Shown here: piece after piece, positions 1-11,121 of the stretch | Layout of the letters: each line of letters starts with the position of its first letter | Numbering within the stretch: the first letter of the stretch is position 1 | NCBI GenBank assembly: GCA_947489585.1 | Contig: CANLEE010000003.1 | Location: forward strand, 186,001-250,000 | Length of the DNA stretch: 64,000 nucleotides | Direction: 5' to 3' | From: an uncultured Psychroserpens sp. | GTDB taxonomy: Bacteria; Bacteroidota; Bacteroidia; Flavobacteriales; Flavobacteriaceae | Notes under the pieces: model-generated | The model's input: the letters and a program-made list of their open reading frames with translations, nothing else | What the model was told of the DNA's origin: nothing | Databases searched by the model: none | Position numbers and translations under genes: made by a program

Positions 1-1
1 G

Positions 2-541
2 CAATTTTACGAACAATATTATCCACAAGACTTTATAGAAGTATCAGGAGGTCTTGGATTGGATTCTACTGAAGGTGATAGTGAAACGTCTTTTTGTATA
101 GGTGCAGGTTATAATTATAGAATTTCTGAAGATAATTTCAATAATGCAACTTTTGTTAGAGGGTTTGCAACACATCACTCACAAAGTGCCGATGAACGAA
201 AGTTTAATGTTACACGTGTTGGAGCAGGGATCACTTACTTTGATCGCGCCTCAAGAAATGGCAAATTAGACCTTACGTATGGATTAAACGGTAGTTATGG
301 ATTTGGAACTAGTGAAAATTTTGGCAGTAAAGACGACCTTACAGAGTATAGATTTGAACTAGATTTAGGAATCAATTATGAAATTAGTAAAGGGCTTGAT
401 ATTGGGGCTACTATTACCACTGCTTCGTGGGCAGAACAAACTTTTGAATCTGGAGGCAATGAGTTTACACAACAGCATACCTGGATTGGTCTCAACAAAG
501 ACAATATGATTATGGCTTATGCAAGAATCAAATTAGATTAA
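2..541 (+). CDS. Surface beta-barrel-like protein, 5' truncated by the window edge
   Basis: The frame of ORF 59..541 stays open back to base 2. Alternating beta-strand pattern in the C-terminal half. Resembles the C-terminal part of the next ORF. Confidence 0.55.
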   Translation, partial: QFYEQYYPQDFIEVSGGLGLDSTEGDSETSFCIGAGYNYRISEDNFNNATFVRGFATHHSQSADERKFNVTRVGAGITYFDRASRNGKLDLTYGLNGSYGFGTSENFGSKDDLTEYRFELDLGINYEISKGLDIGATITTASWAEQTFESGGNEFTQQHTWIGLNKDNMIMAYARIKLD

Positions 542-668
542 CCCGTATAGGGCTTATAAAACAAAAGCTTATGGTTAGTTATAGATAATCATAATTTGTG
601 GAGAGCCCTTGCTTTAACTTGTTAGAGCGAGGGTTTTACCAAACAAATCAGAACTAAAACATGCTATT

Positions 669-2129
669 ATGAAAACAAAACCAACCCAAGTAATTCTATT
701 TATGTGCGCACTAATGTTTGGTGGCATAAATACTATAAATGCTCAAAGTCAAACAGATAAACCTAATAGATTCACAGAAACAAATAAAGCTATTGGAAAA
801 GCTTTTTTTGAAATGTATGACAATGCCATAATTGCTAAACCTAGTAAACTGAAAACTTGCACAGCCGAATCATTAATAGATATTGTAGACAAAAACGATT
901 TAGATGTTACTCACCGTCTCACGACAACACATTTAACAATTTTGAATACACTCTTTCCTCCCAATCAATACCGATTAGCAGGTTTTTATGACAAGGGTGA
1001 GTTCTTAACGCTACAGGATAGAATAATGAATGCCGCTTCTATATCTTCAAATTTTGCAGAGTTTATAAACAATGCCACTGGATTAGATGTTGGTGACATA
1101 ACTGCTACTAGGAAACCTAAAACATATACTATAGCTGAAGGAATAGAAGTCAAAGACATTGATCTTTTTAGATCCTATTATAATTCTGTTAACTCCTTTG
1201 TGGGAGTTTGGAATGAGATAGATTCAGAAAATAGAGCAGAATATGGAGAACAATCAGGGTTTAATGTGGATTTATCCCCTACGAAATATGTTGGCAATAA
1301 AGATGGTTGCTCATTCTATTCAAAATCAAAAATTCGTCTAAAAAAATTAGAATACCCTAAAGCTCTATGGGAACTAAGTACCGAGGTTTATGTAGACTGT
1401 GAATGCAATGAAAATGACACAGAAAATAAAGTGAAAAATGGGTCCTATGAATATTCTAGTTTCGTTGAAGGTCTTTTTACGTATAGCAAAACAACATTCG
1501 GGAGTCCTAAAAGTCCAATAATAACCATAAAATCGCTTGAGTGTTGCCCTCCAAAAGAAGACAAAGAAGAACCAACAGAAACAGCACTTAATGATGATGA
1601 AGGCATTAAAGATCTTATGCCAGATCAAACAATGGGGTTTGGAGCTGGTGTTGGTTTTGGACAAGACTTTGAAGAAACGACATGGTGTGTCACTGCTGAA
1701 TATTTGTACCAAATAAATACCGATGAATATAAAGGATGGTATGTTGGTGGTGAAGTTACACACTCAAACACAAGTTTTGGTGACTTTAGCTCTAATAGAA
1801 CGCTAGCAGGAGCAAAAATTCAATACAATATTTCTGCTGTACCAAGTGGTGAAACACAATTTGTTGCAGGCCTAATGGCGAACTACGGCTTTGGAAATAC
1901 AGATAACAATGGCTTTAAAGATGATTTCACTGGAACCATTTTTTGTGCTTACGGTGGCGCCAATATTAGAGTGTGTGAAAATTGGTCGATTGGTTTACAA
2001 TTTCCCATTTTAATTTTTGAAAATTTCACATTTAAACCCGAAAGTGGTGGCGAATTTAAAACAGATGCAACGTCATTATTTATTAATAAAGACAACCCAT
2101 TAAAAATTATAATAAGGCGAAGGTTATAA
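669..2129 (+). CDS. Secreted protein with N-terminal signal peptide and C-terminal beta-barrel-like domain, function unknown
   Basis: N-terminus MKTKPTQVILFMCALMFGGINTINAQS looks like a Sec signal peptide. C-terminal half has beta-strand repeats similar to the upstream ORF. Confidence 0.6.
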   Translation: MKTKPTQVILFMCALMFGGINTINAQSQTDKPNRFTETNKAIGKAFFEMYDNAIIAKPSKLKTCTAESLIDIVDKNDLDVTHRLTTTHLTILNTLFPPNQYRLAGFYDKGEFLTLQDRIMNAASISSNFAEFINNATGLDVGDITATRKPKTYTIAEGIEVKDIDLFRSYYNSVNSFVGVWNEIDSENRAEYGEQSGFNVDLSPTKYVGNKDGCSFYSKSKIRLKKLEYPKALWELSTEVYVDCECNENDTENKVKNGSYEYSSFVEGLFTYSKTTFGSPKSPIITIKSLECCPPKEDKEEPTETALNDDEGIKDLMPDQTMGFGAGVGFGQDFEETTWCVTAEYLYQINTDEYKGWYVGGEVTHSNTSFGDFSSNRTLAGAKIQYNISAVPSGETQFVAGLMANYGFGNTDNNGFKDDFTGTIFCAYGGANIRVCENWSIGLQFPILIFENFTFKPESGGEFKTDATSLFINKDNPLKIIIRRRL

Positions 2130-2190
2130 AATTGATACTTTGAATTGGTCTTATTTAAAGGGAGGTTTTAGCTTAGGTTAAAGCCTCTTT

Positions 2191-4035
2191 TTAATCTTTT
2201 TCAACCTCTTCTACATCAAAAGGCTTTCCTAAATAAACCAATTTGAGGTTTTCTCCTGTTACATCAACATCCATATTATATGATGAAATAATATGCAACT
2301 CTCCCTTATTATCTTTAATAAACAGAGGAATAATATCTTTATCGTTGTTAGTAATATCTATAAGACTACCATAATGCGACATGCTTTCTAAGTCTATTTC
2401 TTGAATAGATGGAAATTTACGCGTGACTTCTGTTAATCTGTTGTAATCATCTGTATGTGAAAACAAACCTTCTTTTGGATTGTTTTCAGGGCTATTCATT
2501 TCAACAGGACTTACTAATCTAAACGACCCATTCTCACCAAACTGTTTGCTAAATTTATTAATTGCATACTTATTAATATCACTGTTTCCAGTCATGGCCA
2601 TAAGATAACCCACATCGTTCAGCTCTATGTTATCGGTCAATGTTTCCGAATAAATATTAGTATTAATAGCCTCTAAACCAAGCTCTTTGGCTTTATCAAT
2701 ATTGCTTTGATTGCTATCAATAAGCACTACATGTCTTCCGTTAGATTCAAGGTAATGGCCTAACAAGCGAGATACTTTTGAAGCACCTACGATTAGAATT
2801 CCATTTGATTGGGTCAAAAACACACCAACAATTTTTGCAAATAATCGCGCGGTAGTTGCATTGAGTAACACTGTTCCTAATACAATCATAAATACTAATG
2901 GTGTAATGTATTCGGCACCTTCAACACCTTGTTTTAAAAGCTTGCTTCCAAAAAGTGAAGCAATACCGGCAGCAACAATACCACGAGGCCCAACCCAACT
3001 AACAAATAGTTTTTCATTGAGTTTTAGCTTGGAGCCTGATGTGCTTAGAAAGACGGCTAAAGGCCTTATTATGAATACTACAACAGCAAATAAAGCTGCT
3101 GTTTTCCACGTGTATAGCAGCATTAAGTCCTCGATATTAATATTCGCAGCTAGAAGAATAAAAAGAATTGAGATTAAAAGTACGCTCAACGACTCTTTAA
3201 AATATAAGAGCTCCTTTAGGTTTTCTAACTTCCCATTTCCTAAAACCATTCCCATAACTACCACTGCTAGTAAACCAGATTCGTGTGCGAAAATTTCAGA
3301 TTCAACAAAAACTAACAATACCGCAGATAGTGACACTACGTTTAATAAATAATGAGGAATCAGTTTTTTGTTAATCGCAAAAGCTAAAGCATGGGCAAAT
3401 GTAAACCCAAAAGTTGTTCCGAAAAGAATGATTTTACCAAACTCCAATAAAACGGTTTTTGTAAAACCACTATCCCCTTCAACACTAATAAATTCGAAAA
3501 CCAAAACAGCTACTAATGCGCCAATTGGATCTATTAAAATCCCCTCCCATTTAAGAACAGTAGAGACATCTTTTTTAAGAGGAATGTTTCTTAAAATAGG
3601 CGTGATTACTGTTGGACCTGTTACAATAATCAGTCCTGAAAACAAGAACGATAAGTCCCAGTTCAAATTAAAAATAAAATGAGCAACAATACCTGCGCCA
3701 AAAAAAGTCACTGCAGAACCTAATGTAATCAATTTGGTAATAACTGGTCCAACATTTTTAATTTCAGAGCGCTTCAATGTTAGACCGCCTTCAAAAAGAA
3801 TAATACTAATCGCTAACGATACAAAATAGTAAAGGCTTTCTCCCGGAAACAACCCTTTTTTACCATTCCAAATTGGTTCAATCCATTTGGTTCCATCTTC
3901 TGATAAAAACTCAGCTGCAACTGGTCCAACAAACAAGCCAATAAGTATTAAAGGTAAGATTGCTGGAATTTTAAGTTTCCATGCAACCCATTGTGCTAAT
4001 ATGCCTAAGATAATGATTCCTGCTAATTCTAACAT
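2191..4035 (-). CDS. Cation:proton antiporter (CPA family) with C-terminal TrkA-N-like domain
   Basis: Multi-TM protein with SWVGPRGIVAAGIASLF motif; C-terminal Rossmann-like GILIVGASKVSRLLGHYLESNGRHVVLID. Confidence 0.85.
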   Translation of the reverse strand: MLELAGIIILGILAQWVAWKLKIPAILPLILIGLFVGPVAAEFLSEDGTKWIEPIWNGKKGLFPGESLYYFVSLAISIILFEGGLTLKRSEIKNVGPVITKLITLGSAVTFFGAGIVAHFIFNLNWDLSFLFSGLIIVTGPTVITPILRNIPLKKDVSTVLKWEGILIDPIGALVAVLVFEFISVEGDSGFTKTVLLEFGKIILFGTTFGFTFAHALAFAINKKLIPHYLLNVVSLSAVLLVFVESEIFAHESGLLAVVVMGMVLGNGKLENLKELLYFKESLSVLLISILFILLAANINIEDLMLLYTWKTAALFAVVVFIIRPLAVFLSTSGSKLKLNEKLFVSWVGPRGIVAAGIASLFGSKLLKQGVEGAEYITPLVFMIVLGTVLLNATTARLFAKIVGVFLTQSNGILIVGASKVSRLLGHYLESNGRHVVLIDSNQSNIDKAKELGLEAINTNIYSETLTDNIELNDVGYLMAMTGNSDINKYAINKFSKQFGENGSFRLVSPVEMNSPENNPKEGLFSHTDDYNRLTEVTRKFPSIQEIDLESMSHYGSLIDITNNDKDIIPLFIKDNKGELHIISSYNMDVDVTGENLKLVYLGKPFDVEEVEKD

Positions 4036-4301
4036 GCTCTTAATTTTGAAAGCTAAATATAAAAGAAACTATTTTAACAATTTTAAAAAACAACTAAAAT
4101 CATAGAGATTGAAGTTATGTTTCTATAAGGTTAAAAAAAATATTACCTTACCCTCGAAATTGATTTTTAATAGCACTTGACAAAAACTAATTTTCATACT
4201 ATAGGTATTGGAGTTGCATTTCCTCCAAACCTAAAAGCAAATATTTACGAAGCTTTGAGGTTGGCGTTATTGTTTAAATCTAAACACATATAGTTAAATA
4301 A

Positions 4302-6530
4302 ATGGAAATTACACCAAAAAAAGGTTTTAAGGGTTTAATTGAAAATTGGCAAAGTGATTTAATTGCAGCGGTGAGTGTCTCACTTATTGCTTTACCTCTT
4401 TCATTAGGAATTGCTTTGGCAGCTGGTGCACCAGCTATGTCAGGTATTCTTTCAGCAATTGTTGGTGGTGTTGTAACAACTCTTTATCGAGGGGGTCACA
4501 TATCAGTCAACGGACCTGCCAAAGGAGTTATTGCGGTTATACTTTTAGGTATTGCATTGATGGATGATGGTTCAGGACAAGCATTTAACTATGTATTAGC
4601 AGCAGTGGTTGTTTCTGGTGCAATTCAAGTGTTATTGGGATTATTGAAATTGGGTCGATTAGCGGATATATTCCATTCTTCTGTGATTCATGGTATTTTG
4701 GCAGCCATAGGAATTATCATCTTTGCAAAACAAATCCATGTCGCCTTAGGTACGCATTCTGATAGTCCGAGCATTATACAAAACCTTATTGATGCGATAT
4801 TACATTTACCTCAAGCCAACCCATTTGTGGTAATTATTGCAGTAGTAGGCCTACTTTTATTGTTGTTTCATTCTAAAATTAGTAACCGGTTTTTCCATGT
4901 TTTACCTGCACCAATGTGGGTTATTGCGCTTTCTATTCCGTTTGTTTATGCTTTCAATTTCTTTGACCAACATACGCTTTCATTCTTTGGAAAGGCATAC
5001 GAGGTAGGACCTCATCTTCTATTGGATATTCCAGATAATATTATGGATTCAATAATGCATCCAAATTTTGGTAAGATTAATACCATTGAATTCTGGACAA
5101 CCGTTATATCCATTTTAATCATTACAAGTATTGAATCATTAGCCATCGCGAAAGCTGTTGACAAAATTGACCCTTATAAACGAAAGACAGATTTGAATAA
5201 AGACTTAACAGGCATTGGATTGAGTACGATGGTAGCTGGTATGATTGGAGGTTTACCTATTATTGCAGTGATTATCCGAAGTACGGTCAATATTCATAAT
5301 GGAGCAAAGACAAAGTGGTCCAATATGTATCAAGGACTATTATTGTTAATTTTCATTTTAGTTTTGAGTCCAATAATGCGACAAGTACCACTTTGTGCTT
5401 TTGCAATTTTGTTAGTATATACTGGCTTTAAATTAGCTTCACCTGCAGTCTTTAAACAAATTTATAATCAAGGAATTGAGCAGTTAATATTTTTTGGAGC
5501 CACCATGGTTTTAACACTTTACACTAACTTATTAATTGGATTAATTGGTGGTTTATTCTTGGCTATGATTAGTCATATGCTATTAGCAAAGGTGTCTGTG
5601 TCTCAATTTTTTAAAATGATTTACCGTTCGGGTTCAAATTTAGTTGAAAAACCAGATGGTAGTTACGACTTAAAAATTAAAGGGATTGCTAACTTTTTAG
5701 GCATTTTAAAAATCGATAAAATGGTGGCACAGATTCCTTCAGGTGCAAATGTTAATATTGATTTGTCTGAAACTAGATTGGTAGGTATTACCTACATGGA
5801 TTATATAGTAGATTACCTAAAGATGCAAAAAAATACTGGAGGTGAAGTCATAATTAAAGGACTGGAATCCCATGTTTCATCATCTACCTATAATAGAGCT
5901 TTAAAAATTGCTTTAAATAATCAAGTTGTTAAATTATCATCCAGACAAATTCGATTACAAAATTTAGCCAATGAAAATGATTATCAATACTCGAGTCAAG
6001 TTGATTGGAACACTATATATCTAAAGAAATTTAACTTTTTTGAAATAAGACCTATCGAGCGCAAATCAAATTGCCTCAAAGGAACATTTAAAGGTTTAGA
6101 TATGCCTTGGGAAATCACAGATGTAACCTTTAGTGAAGGCGCAGCTTTTACAGCCGAGACGTTTAACATGACTTTAATGGTCTTAAAATTGAATAAAAAA
6201 ATACCTGTTTTCACAATGGAAAAAGAAGGTGTATTTGAAAAAATATTTGACCGAGTGATGGCGTATACAGGCTATAAAGATATTGATTTTGAAAAGTATC
6301 CAGATTTTTCCAAAAAATTTCTGATTATGGGAAATAATGAAACCAAAATTAGATCATTTTTTACAAATGAAATTATTCGCTTTTTCGAAAGTCATCAAAT
6401 TTATCATTTAGAAAGTAATGGCGAAGCACTAGTTATTTTTGATAAAATCAAATTAGCGAGGACAGATGAAACGATAGCATTTATAGATTATGGTAAAGAA
6501 TTATCCGCAATCATAGATATAATGGATTAG
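4302..6530 (+). CDS. SulP family inorganic anion transporter
   Basis: N-terminal WQSDLIAAVSVSLIALPLSLGIALAAGAPAMSGILSAIVGG...SVNGPAKG is typical of SulP; STAS-like C-terminal segment. Confidence 0.85.
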   Translation: MEITPKKGFKGLIENWQSDLIAAVSVSLIALPLSLGIALAAGAPAMSGILSAIVGGVVTTLYRGGHISVNGPAKGVIAVILLGIALMDDGSGQAFNYVLAAVVVSGAIQVLLGLLKLGRLADIFHSSVIHGILAAIGIIIFAKQIHVALGTHSDSPSIIQNLIDAILHLPQANPFVVIIAVVGLLLLLFHSKISNRFFHVLPAPMWVIALSIPFVYAFNFFDQHTLSFFGKAYEVGPHLLLDIPDNIMDSIMHPNFGKINTIEFWTTVISILIITSIESLAIAKAVDKIDPYKRKTDLNKDLTGIGLSTMVAGMIGGLPIIAVIIRSTVNIHNGAKTKWSNMYQGLLLLIFILVLSPIMRQVPLCAFAILLVYTGFKLASPAVFKQIYNQGIEQLIFFGATMVLTLYTNLLIGLIGGLFLAMISHMLLAKVSVSQFFKMIYRSGSNLVEKPDGSYDLKIKGIANFLGILKIDKMVAQIPSGANVNIDLSETRLVGITYMDYIVDYLKMQKNTGGEVIIKGLESHVSSSTYNRALKIALNNQVVKLSSRQIRLQNLANENDYQYSSQVDWNTIYLKKFNFFEIRPIERKSNCLKGTFKGLDMPWEITDVTFSEGAAFTAETFNMTLMVLKLNKKIPVFTMEKEGVFEKIFDRVMAYTGYKDIDFEKYPDFSKKFLIMGNNETKIRSFFTNEIIRFFESHQIYHLESNGEALVIFDKIKLARTDETIAFIDYGKELSAIIDIMD

Positions 6531-6745
6531 GGATATAGAAATGAAACACAAAATTAAAAAACCATGCCTAACCACGTGTATAAGTAGACAATCTTAATAA
6601 AGTACGTATTTTCAACAAACAACGTTTGGCAAGCACAAAAGAAATTAAAGCGTTTTTAGATTTTGGAAAGCGTTTAAAGTCTGTGATATCTTAATAAACT
6701 GCTAAAACTCATCGTCTTCACAACGGTATTTACTAATTTGCAATT

Positions 6746-7606
6746 ATGAACTTATATCCTATAAATGCAGGAAATTTTAAGCTCGATGGAGGAGCTATGT
6801 TTGGTGTAGTGCCTAAATCATTATGGACCAGAACAAACCCTGCAGACGCCAATAATATGATAGATATCGCGGCACGCTGTTTGCTCATTGAAGACGGGAA
6901 TCGATTAATTCTAATTGATACTGGTATGGGAAACAAACAGAATGATAAATTTTTTGGCTACTACTATCTTTGGGGAAATGATACTATTGATAACTCACTG
7001 AAAGCTCATGGGTTTCATCGTGATGATATCACAGACGTGTTCATGACGCATTTACATTTTGATCATTGCGGCGGAAGCATTCAATGGAATAAAGACCGAA
7101 CAGCTTATGAACCAGCATTTAAAAACGCATATTTTTGGAGTAACAAAAACCATTGGAAATGGGCTACTGAGCCCAATAATCGTGAAAAAGCATCTTTTTT
7201 AAAAGAAAATATTTTGCCAATGGAAGACTGTGGTCAATTAAAATTTACTTCGCTTCCTAAAGAGGACATTCTAAAACACTCCGAATTAGGTTTTGATATC
7301 TTTTTTGCCAACGGTCATACCGAAAAACAAATGATACCAATGATTCAATATCAAGGAAAAACCATTTGTTTTATGGCCGATTTATTACCAACCGTTGGTC
7401 ATTTACCCATACCGTTTGTAATGGGTTATGACACAAGACCCTTGCTAACTTTAGATGAAAAAGCACGATTCCTTAACCTTGCTGCCGATAATAATTTCTA
7501 CTTATTTTTAGAGCATGATGCTCATAATGAAATTATAACTGTACAACACACAGAAAAAGGTGTGCGATTAAAAGACACTTACACTACGCAAGATATTTTT
7601 AATTAA
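6746..7606 (+). CDS. MBL-fold metallo-hydrolase
   Basis: THLHFDHCGG motif and downstream metal-ligand pattern (FANGHTEKQ, FMADLLP). Confidence 0.85.
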   Translation: MNLYPINAGNFKLDGGAMFGVVPKSLWTRTNPADANNMIDIAARCLLIEDGNRLILIDTGMGNKQNDKFFGYYYLWGNDTIDNSLKAHGFHRDDITDVFMTHLHFDHCGGSIQWNKDRTAYEPAFKNAYFWSNKNHWKWATEPNNREKASFLKENILPMEDCGQLKFTSLPKEDILKHSELGFDIFFANGHTEKQMIPMIQYQGKTICFMADLLPTVGHLPIPFVMGYDTRPLLTLDEKARFLNLAADNNFYLFLEHDAHNEIITVQHTEKGVRLKDTYTTQDIFN

Positions 7607-7612
7607 AACATT

Positions 7613-9232
7613 ATGAAGAATACGTTAAAATCATTTTTACTTTCAATGTTAATGTTCACCATATTATTGGGTTGTGCATCAACAGGAGGTATACTTTCTA
7701 CACCTATAGAAAAAATAGATACATCACCAATAAAAGAGTCTGAGCTTACTGAAACAGAAAAACAATCTTGGGCGCATTTAGATCTTGTTAAGGATACTAT
7801 TCCAGGAATGAGTATTAATAAAGCTTATAGTGAAGTCATCAAAAATAAAAAAGGTAAGACCGTTATTGTTGCAGTTATTGATAGTGCTACAGATATAGAC
7901 CACGAAGATTTAAATGATGTTATTTGGAAAAACATAGATGAAATTCCAAACAACAGAAAAGACGATGATAATAATGGTTACATCGATGATATTCACGGTT
8001 GGAACTTTGTTGGAGATGGTTATGATGAACAGTTTGAATATGTGAGGTTATTAGCTTCAGGAGATAGAAGCAACCCAAGGTTTGCAGAAGCAGAAGCTTT
8101 ATATAATCAAGAAAATCAAAAATATCTTGAACTTAAAACTCAATACGAGGAAGTTTATAAAGAAACAATTAATGCAGATAAGGTCTTAACAGCACATTTT
8201 GGAAAGTCTAACTACACCAAAAAAGAGGTTCATGCTATAAAAGCTGAAGATGAAAAACTCAGAACCGCAAAACAATATGCTCAGCTTATGTATAGTAATG
8301 ACTACGACTACATGTCTCAAGGTATAAAAGCTTTAAAAAATGATTTAAAAAATATTAATGAACGTCTCAATGTACACCTTAATAAAACACTAAAGGGTCG
8401 CAAAACAGGTGATAATCCAGACGATTTAAATGATAAAATAGGTTATGGCAATAACAACCCAAGGCCTTCAACCAAAGACCAAAGTCATGGCACGCATGTT
8501 TCAGGAATTATTGCTGCCGAACGTACTAATGGAAAAGGTATAAAGGGTATTGCAAATAACGCTCAAATTATGGCTATACGCGCTACACCTAATGGAGATG
8601 AGTATGATAAAGATATTGCTTTAAGCATTCGCTATGCAGCCGATAATGGTGCAAAGGTTATTAATATGAGTTTTGGAAAATCATTTTCACCACACAGTGA
8701 TTGGGTGAGAGATGCTATAGTATATGCTGCACAAAAAGATGTGCTTATTGTTCATGGTGCAGGAAATGAAAGTGAAAACATTGATACTTTTAAAAAATAC
8801 CCAAATGATGCTATTGGCACTGGGCCAGAAGTTGCCGATAATTTTATTACCGTTGGTGCATTAGAGCCAAAATATGGTTCAAATATGGTGGCAGATTACT
8901 CTAACTTCGGAAAAGTAAATGTTGATGTATTTGCGCCAGGAAGTGATATTTATTCCACGACCCCAGAAAATGAATACGAATCTCAAGGAGGAACCTCTAT
9001 GGCTGCACCTAATGTTTCAGGGGTTGCTGCATTAATTCGTTCACAATATCCTAGTTTATCAGCTCCTCAGGTAAAGAAAATCCTTATGGATTCTGGACTT
9101 CCTATAAAAACAAAAGTTGTCGTGGGGAAGAGCGGAGCAGTAAAATCATTTTCCGACATTTCTAAATCTGGAAAAATTGTAAATGCCTATAACGCTTTGA
9201 TTATGGCATCACAAGTGGTAAATTCAAAATAA
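7613..9232 (+). CDS. S8 family (subtilisin-like) peptidase, lipoprotein-type N-terminus
   Basis: Catalytic motifs VAVIDSATDIDHEDL, SHGTHVSGIIA, GGTSMAAPNVSG; N-terminal LLGCAS lipobox. Confidence 0.9.
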   Translation: MKNTLKSFLLSMLMFTILLGCASTGGILSTPIEKIDTSPIKESELTETEKQSWAHLDLVKDTIPGMSINKAYSEVIKNKKGKTVIVAVIDSATDIDHEDLNDVIWKNIDEIPNNRKDDDNNGYIDDIHGWNFVGDGYDEQFEYVRLLASGDRSNPRFAEAEALYNQENQKYLELKTQYEEVYKETINADKVLTAHFGKSNYTKKEVHAIKAEDEKLRTAKQYAQLMYSNDYDYMSQGIKALKNDLKNINERLNVHLNKTLKGRKTGDNPDDLNDKIGYGNNNPRPSTKDQSHGTHVSGIIAAERTNGKGIKGIANNAQIMAIRATPNGDEYDKDIALSIRYAADNGAKVINMSFGKSFSPHSDWVRDAIVYAAQKDVLIVHGAGNESENIDTFKKYPNDAIGTGPEVADNFITVGALEPKYGSNMVADYSNFGKVNVDVFAPGSDIYSTTPENEYESQGGTSMAAPNVSGVAALIRSQYPSLSAPQVKKILMDSGLPIKTKVVVGKSGAVKSFSDISKSGKIVNAYNALIMASQVVNSK

Positions 9233-9258
9233 ACTTCCGAAGTAAAAAAATTAAAACT

Positions 9259-11121
9259 ATGCGAATACAAATTGCCTCAATACTAAGTTTATGCGCACTT
9301 TTATGTGCTTCAGAAATGACTGCGCAGAATCTTAAAATGACCTACAAAACAGACACCTATTGGCAACAACAAGCCAACTATACCATGGCTATTGATATGG
9401 ATGTAGAATCGTATCAATTTACTGGAACACAAAACATAAAGTACACCAACAATTCTCCTGATGTTTTAGATAAAGTGTTTTATCATTTATACTTTAATGC
9501 GTTTCAGCCTAATAGTGAAATGGATGCAAGAGTGCATAGTATTAAAAGTCCCGATGGGAGATTTATGACAAATATTGGTACGGAACAAAACCCAATTTAC
9601 GGAAGCCGAATAGCGCGATTAAATGCAGATGAAATTGGCTATATCAAAATCAAATCTCTTAAACAAAATGGAGCCGCTTTACAGTATGAAATATCTGGAA
9701 CTGTCGTTGAAGTTAAACTACACACTCCTATTCAACCTGGAGATACTGTAGATTTTGATATGATCTTTAATGGGCAAGTACCTGTGCAGATTCGTCGCTC
9801 AGGTCGAAATAATAATGAAGGCGTGGCTTTATCGATGGCACAATGGTATCCAAAACTTGCCGAATATGATGATGAAGGTTGGCATGCTTATTCCTATATT
9901 GCTAGAGAATTTCATGGTGTTTGGGGAGATTACGATGTTAAAATTAGCATTGATAAAGACTACACTATTGCTGGAACTGGATATTTACAAAATGTGGATG
10001 AAATTGGTCATGGTTATACAACCAAAATTGTAAAACCTAAAGCTGAAAAATTAACATGGCATTTTATAGCACCTAATGTTCATGATTTTACTTGGGCTGC
10101 AGATCCAGAATATATTCACGATACCTTACAAGTTCCTGATGGGCCAATGCTACATTTCTTTTATAAAAAAACAATGGCTCAAGAAAAGTTAGACAACTGG
10201 AAATACATTCAGCCATATACCTCTCAATTGATGACCTACTATAGCGATCTCGTTGGAAAATATCCTTACGAGCAATATTCTATAATTCAAGGTGGTGATG
10301 GTGGTATGGAATACGGCATGTGTACACTTGTTGCAGGCGAAGGCACTTTTAATGGCCTGTTTAAAAGCACCATATCTCATGAATTAGCGCATACTTGGTT
10401 TCAGTTTTTAATAGCAAATAATGAGGCAAAACACGAATGGATGGATGAAGGTTTCGCTACATATATTGAATATAAAGCTATGAACGACATGTTTAACCAA
10501 GAGATGCCAAATCCTTGGATAAGAGCTTATAAATCATACCTCTCTTTAGCGACTTCAGGAGAAGAACAGCCCATGACAACATTTGCTGATAAGTATGATC
10601 ATAATGGTTTGTACTCTAAAGTTGCTTATTATAAAGGCTGTGTCTTTTTAACACAATTGGGTTATGTAATGGGTGAAGCTAACTTAGATAAAGCTATTAA
10701 ACAGTATTTTAATGAGTGGGGATTTAAGCACCCAAAACCTTTAGACTTTATTAGAGTCGCTGAAAAAGTATCTGGACTTGAACTCGATTGGTATCTTATT
10801 GATTTTGCCCAAACCACAAATACGATTGACTATGCGGCAAAAAAACCTAAAGGCAAAACAGTCACCTTAGAACGTATTGGCTTAATGCCAATGCCAATTG
10901 ATGTCACAGTAACCTATACTGATGACACAACTGAAGACTTCTATATTCCTTTACGAGAAATGCGTGGTGAAAAACCTACCTCGGCAACACTAAAGCCAGA
11001 TTGGGCTTGGGCCTACCAATTCTATAGTTTTGAAGCTTCTAAAGAGGTAAAGTCTGTTGTTATTGATCCTAAAGGGTTTATGGCAGATGTAAAGTCAAGC
11101 AATAATAAGTCTTCCATTTAA
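9259..11121 (+). CDS. M1 family metallopeptidase
   Basis: HELAHTWFQF followed by WMDEGFATYIEY (HExxH...E); signal peptide. Confidence 0.9.
   Translation: MRIQIASILSLCALLCASEMTAQNLKMTYKTDTYWQQQANYTMAIDMDVESYQFTGTQNIKYTNNSPDVLDKVFYHLYFNAFQPNSEMDARVHSIKSPDGRFMTNIGTEQNPIYGSRIARLNADEIGYIKIKSLKQNGAALQYEISGTVVEVKLHTPIQPGDTVDFDMIFNGQVPVQIRRSGRNNNEGVALSMAQWYPKLAEYDDEGWHAYSYIAREFHGVWGDYDVKISIDKDYTIAGTGYLQNVDEIGHGYTTKIVKPKAEKLTWHFIAPNVHDFTWAADPEYIHDTLQVPDGPMLHFFYKKTMAQEKLDNWKYIQPYTSQLMTYYSDLVGKYPYEQYSIIQGGDGGMEYGMCTLVAGEGTFNGLFKSTISHELAHTWFQFLIANNEAKHEWMDEGFATYIEYKAMNDMFNQEMPNPWIRAYKSYLSLATSGEEQPMTTFADKYDHNGLYSKVAYYKGCVFLTQLGYVMGEANLDKAIKQYFNEWGFKHPKPLDFIRVAEKVSGLELDWYLIDFAQTTNTIDYAAKKPKGKTVTLERIGLMPMPIDVTVTYTDDTTEDFYIPLREMRGEKPTSATLKPDWAWAYQFYSFEASKEVKSVVIDPKGFMADVKSSNNKSSI

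Noticed and set aside
1374-1763. Antisense ORF opposite the 669-2129 gene
   Set aside because: Lies wholly inside a better-supported CDS; Phe/Ile/Cys-rich composition typical of antisense reading of AT-rich coding DNA.
2861-3682. Plus-strand ORFs opposite the antiporter gene
   Set aside because: Shadow ORFs of a clear membrane transporter gene; no start context or family signature.
6584-6691. Short open frame ...NKVRIFNKQRLASTKEIKAFLDFGKRLKSVIS* before the MBL-fold gene
   Set aside because: Could be a gene remnant but only 35 codons, no start and no recognised family.
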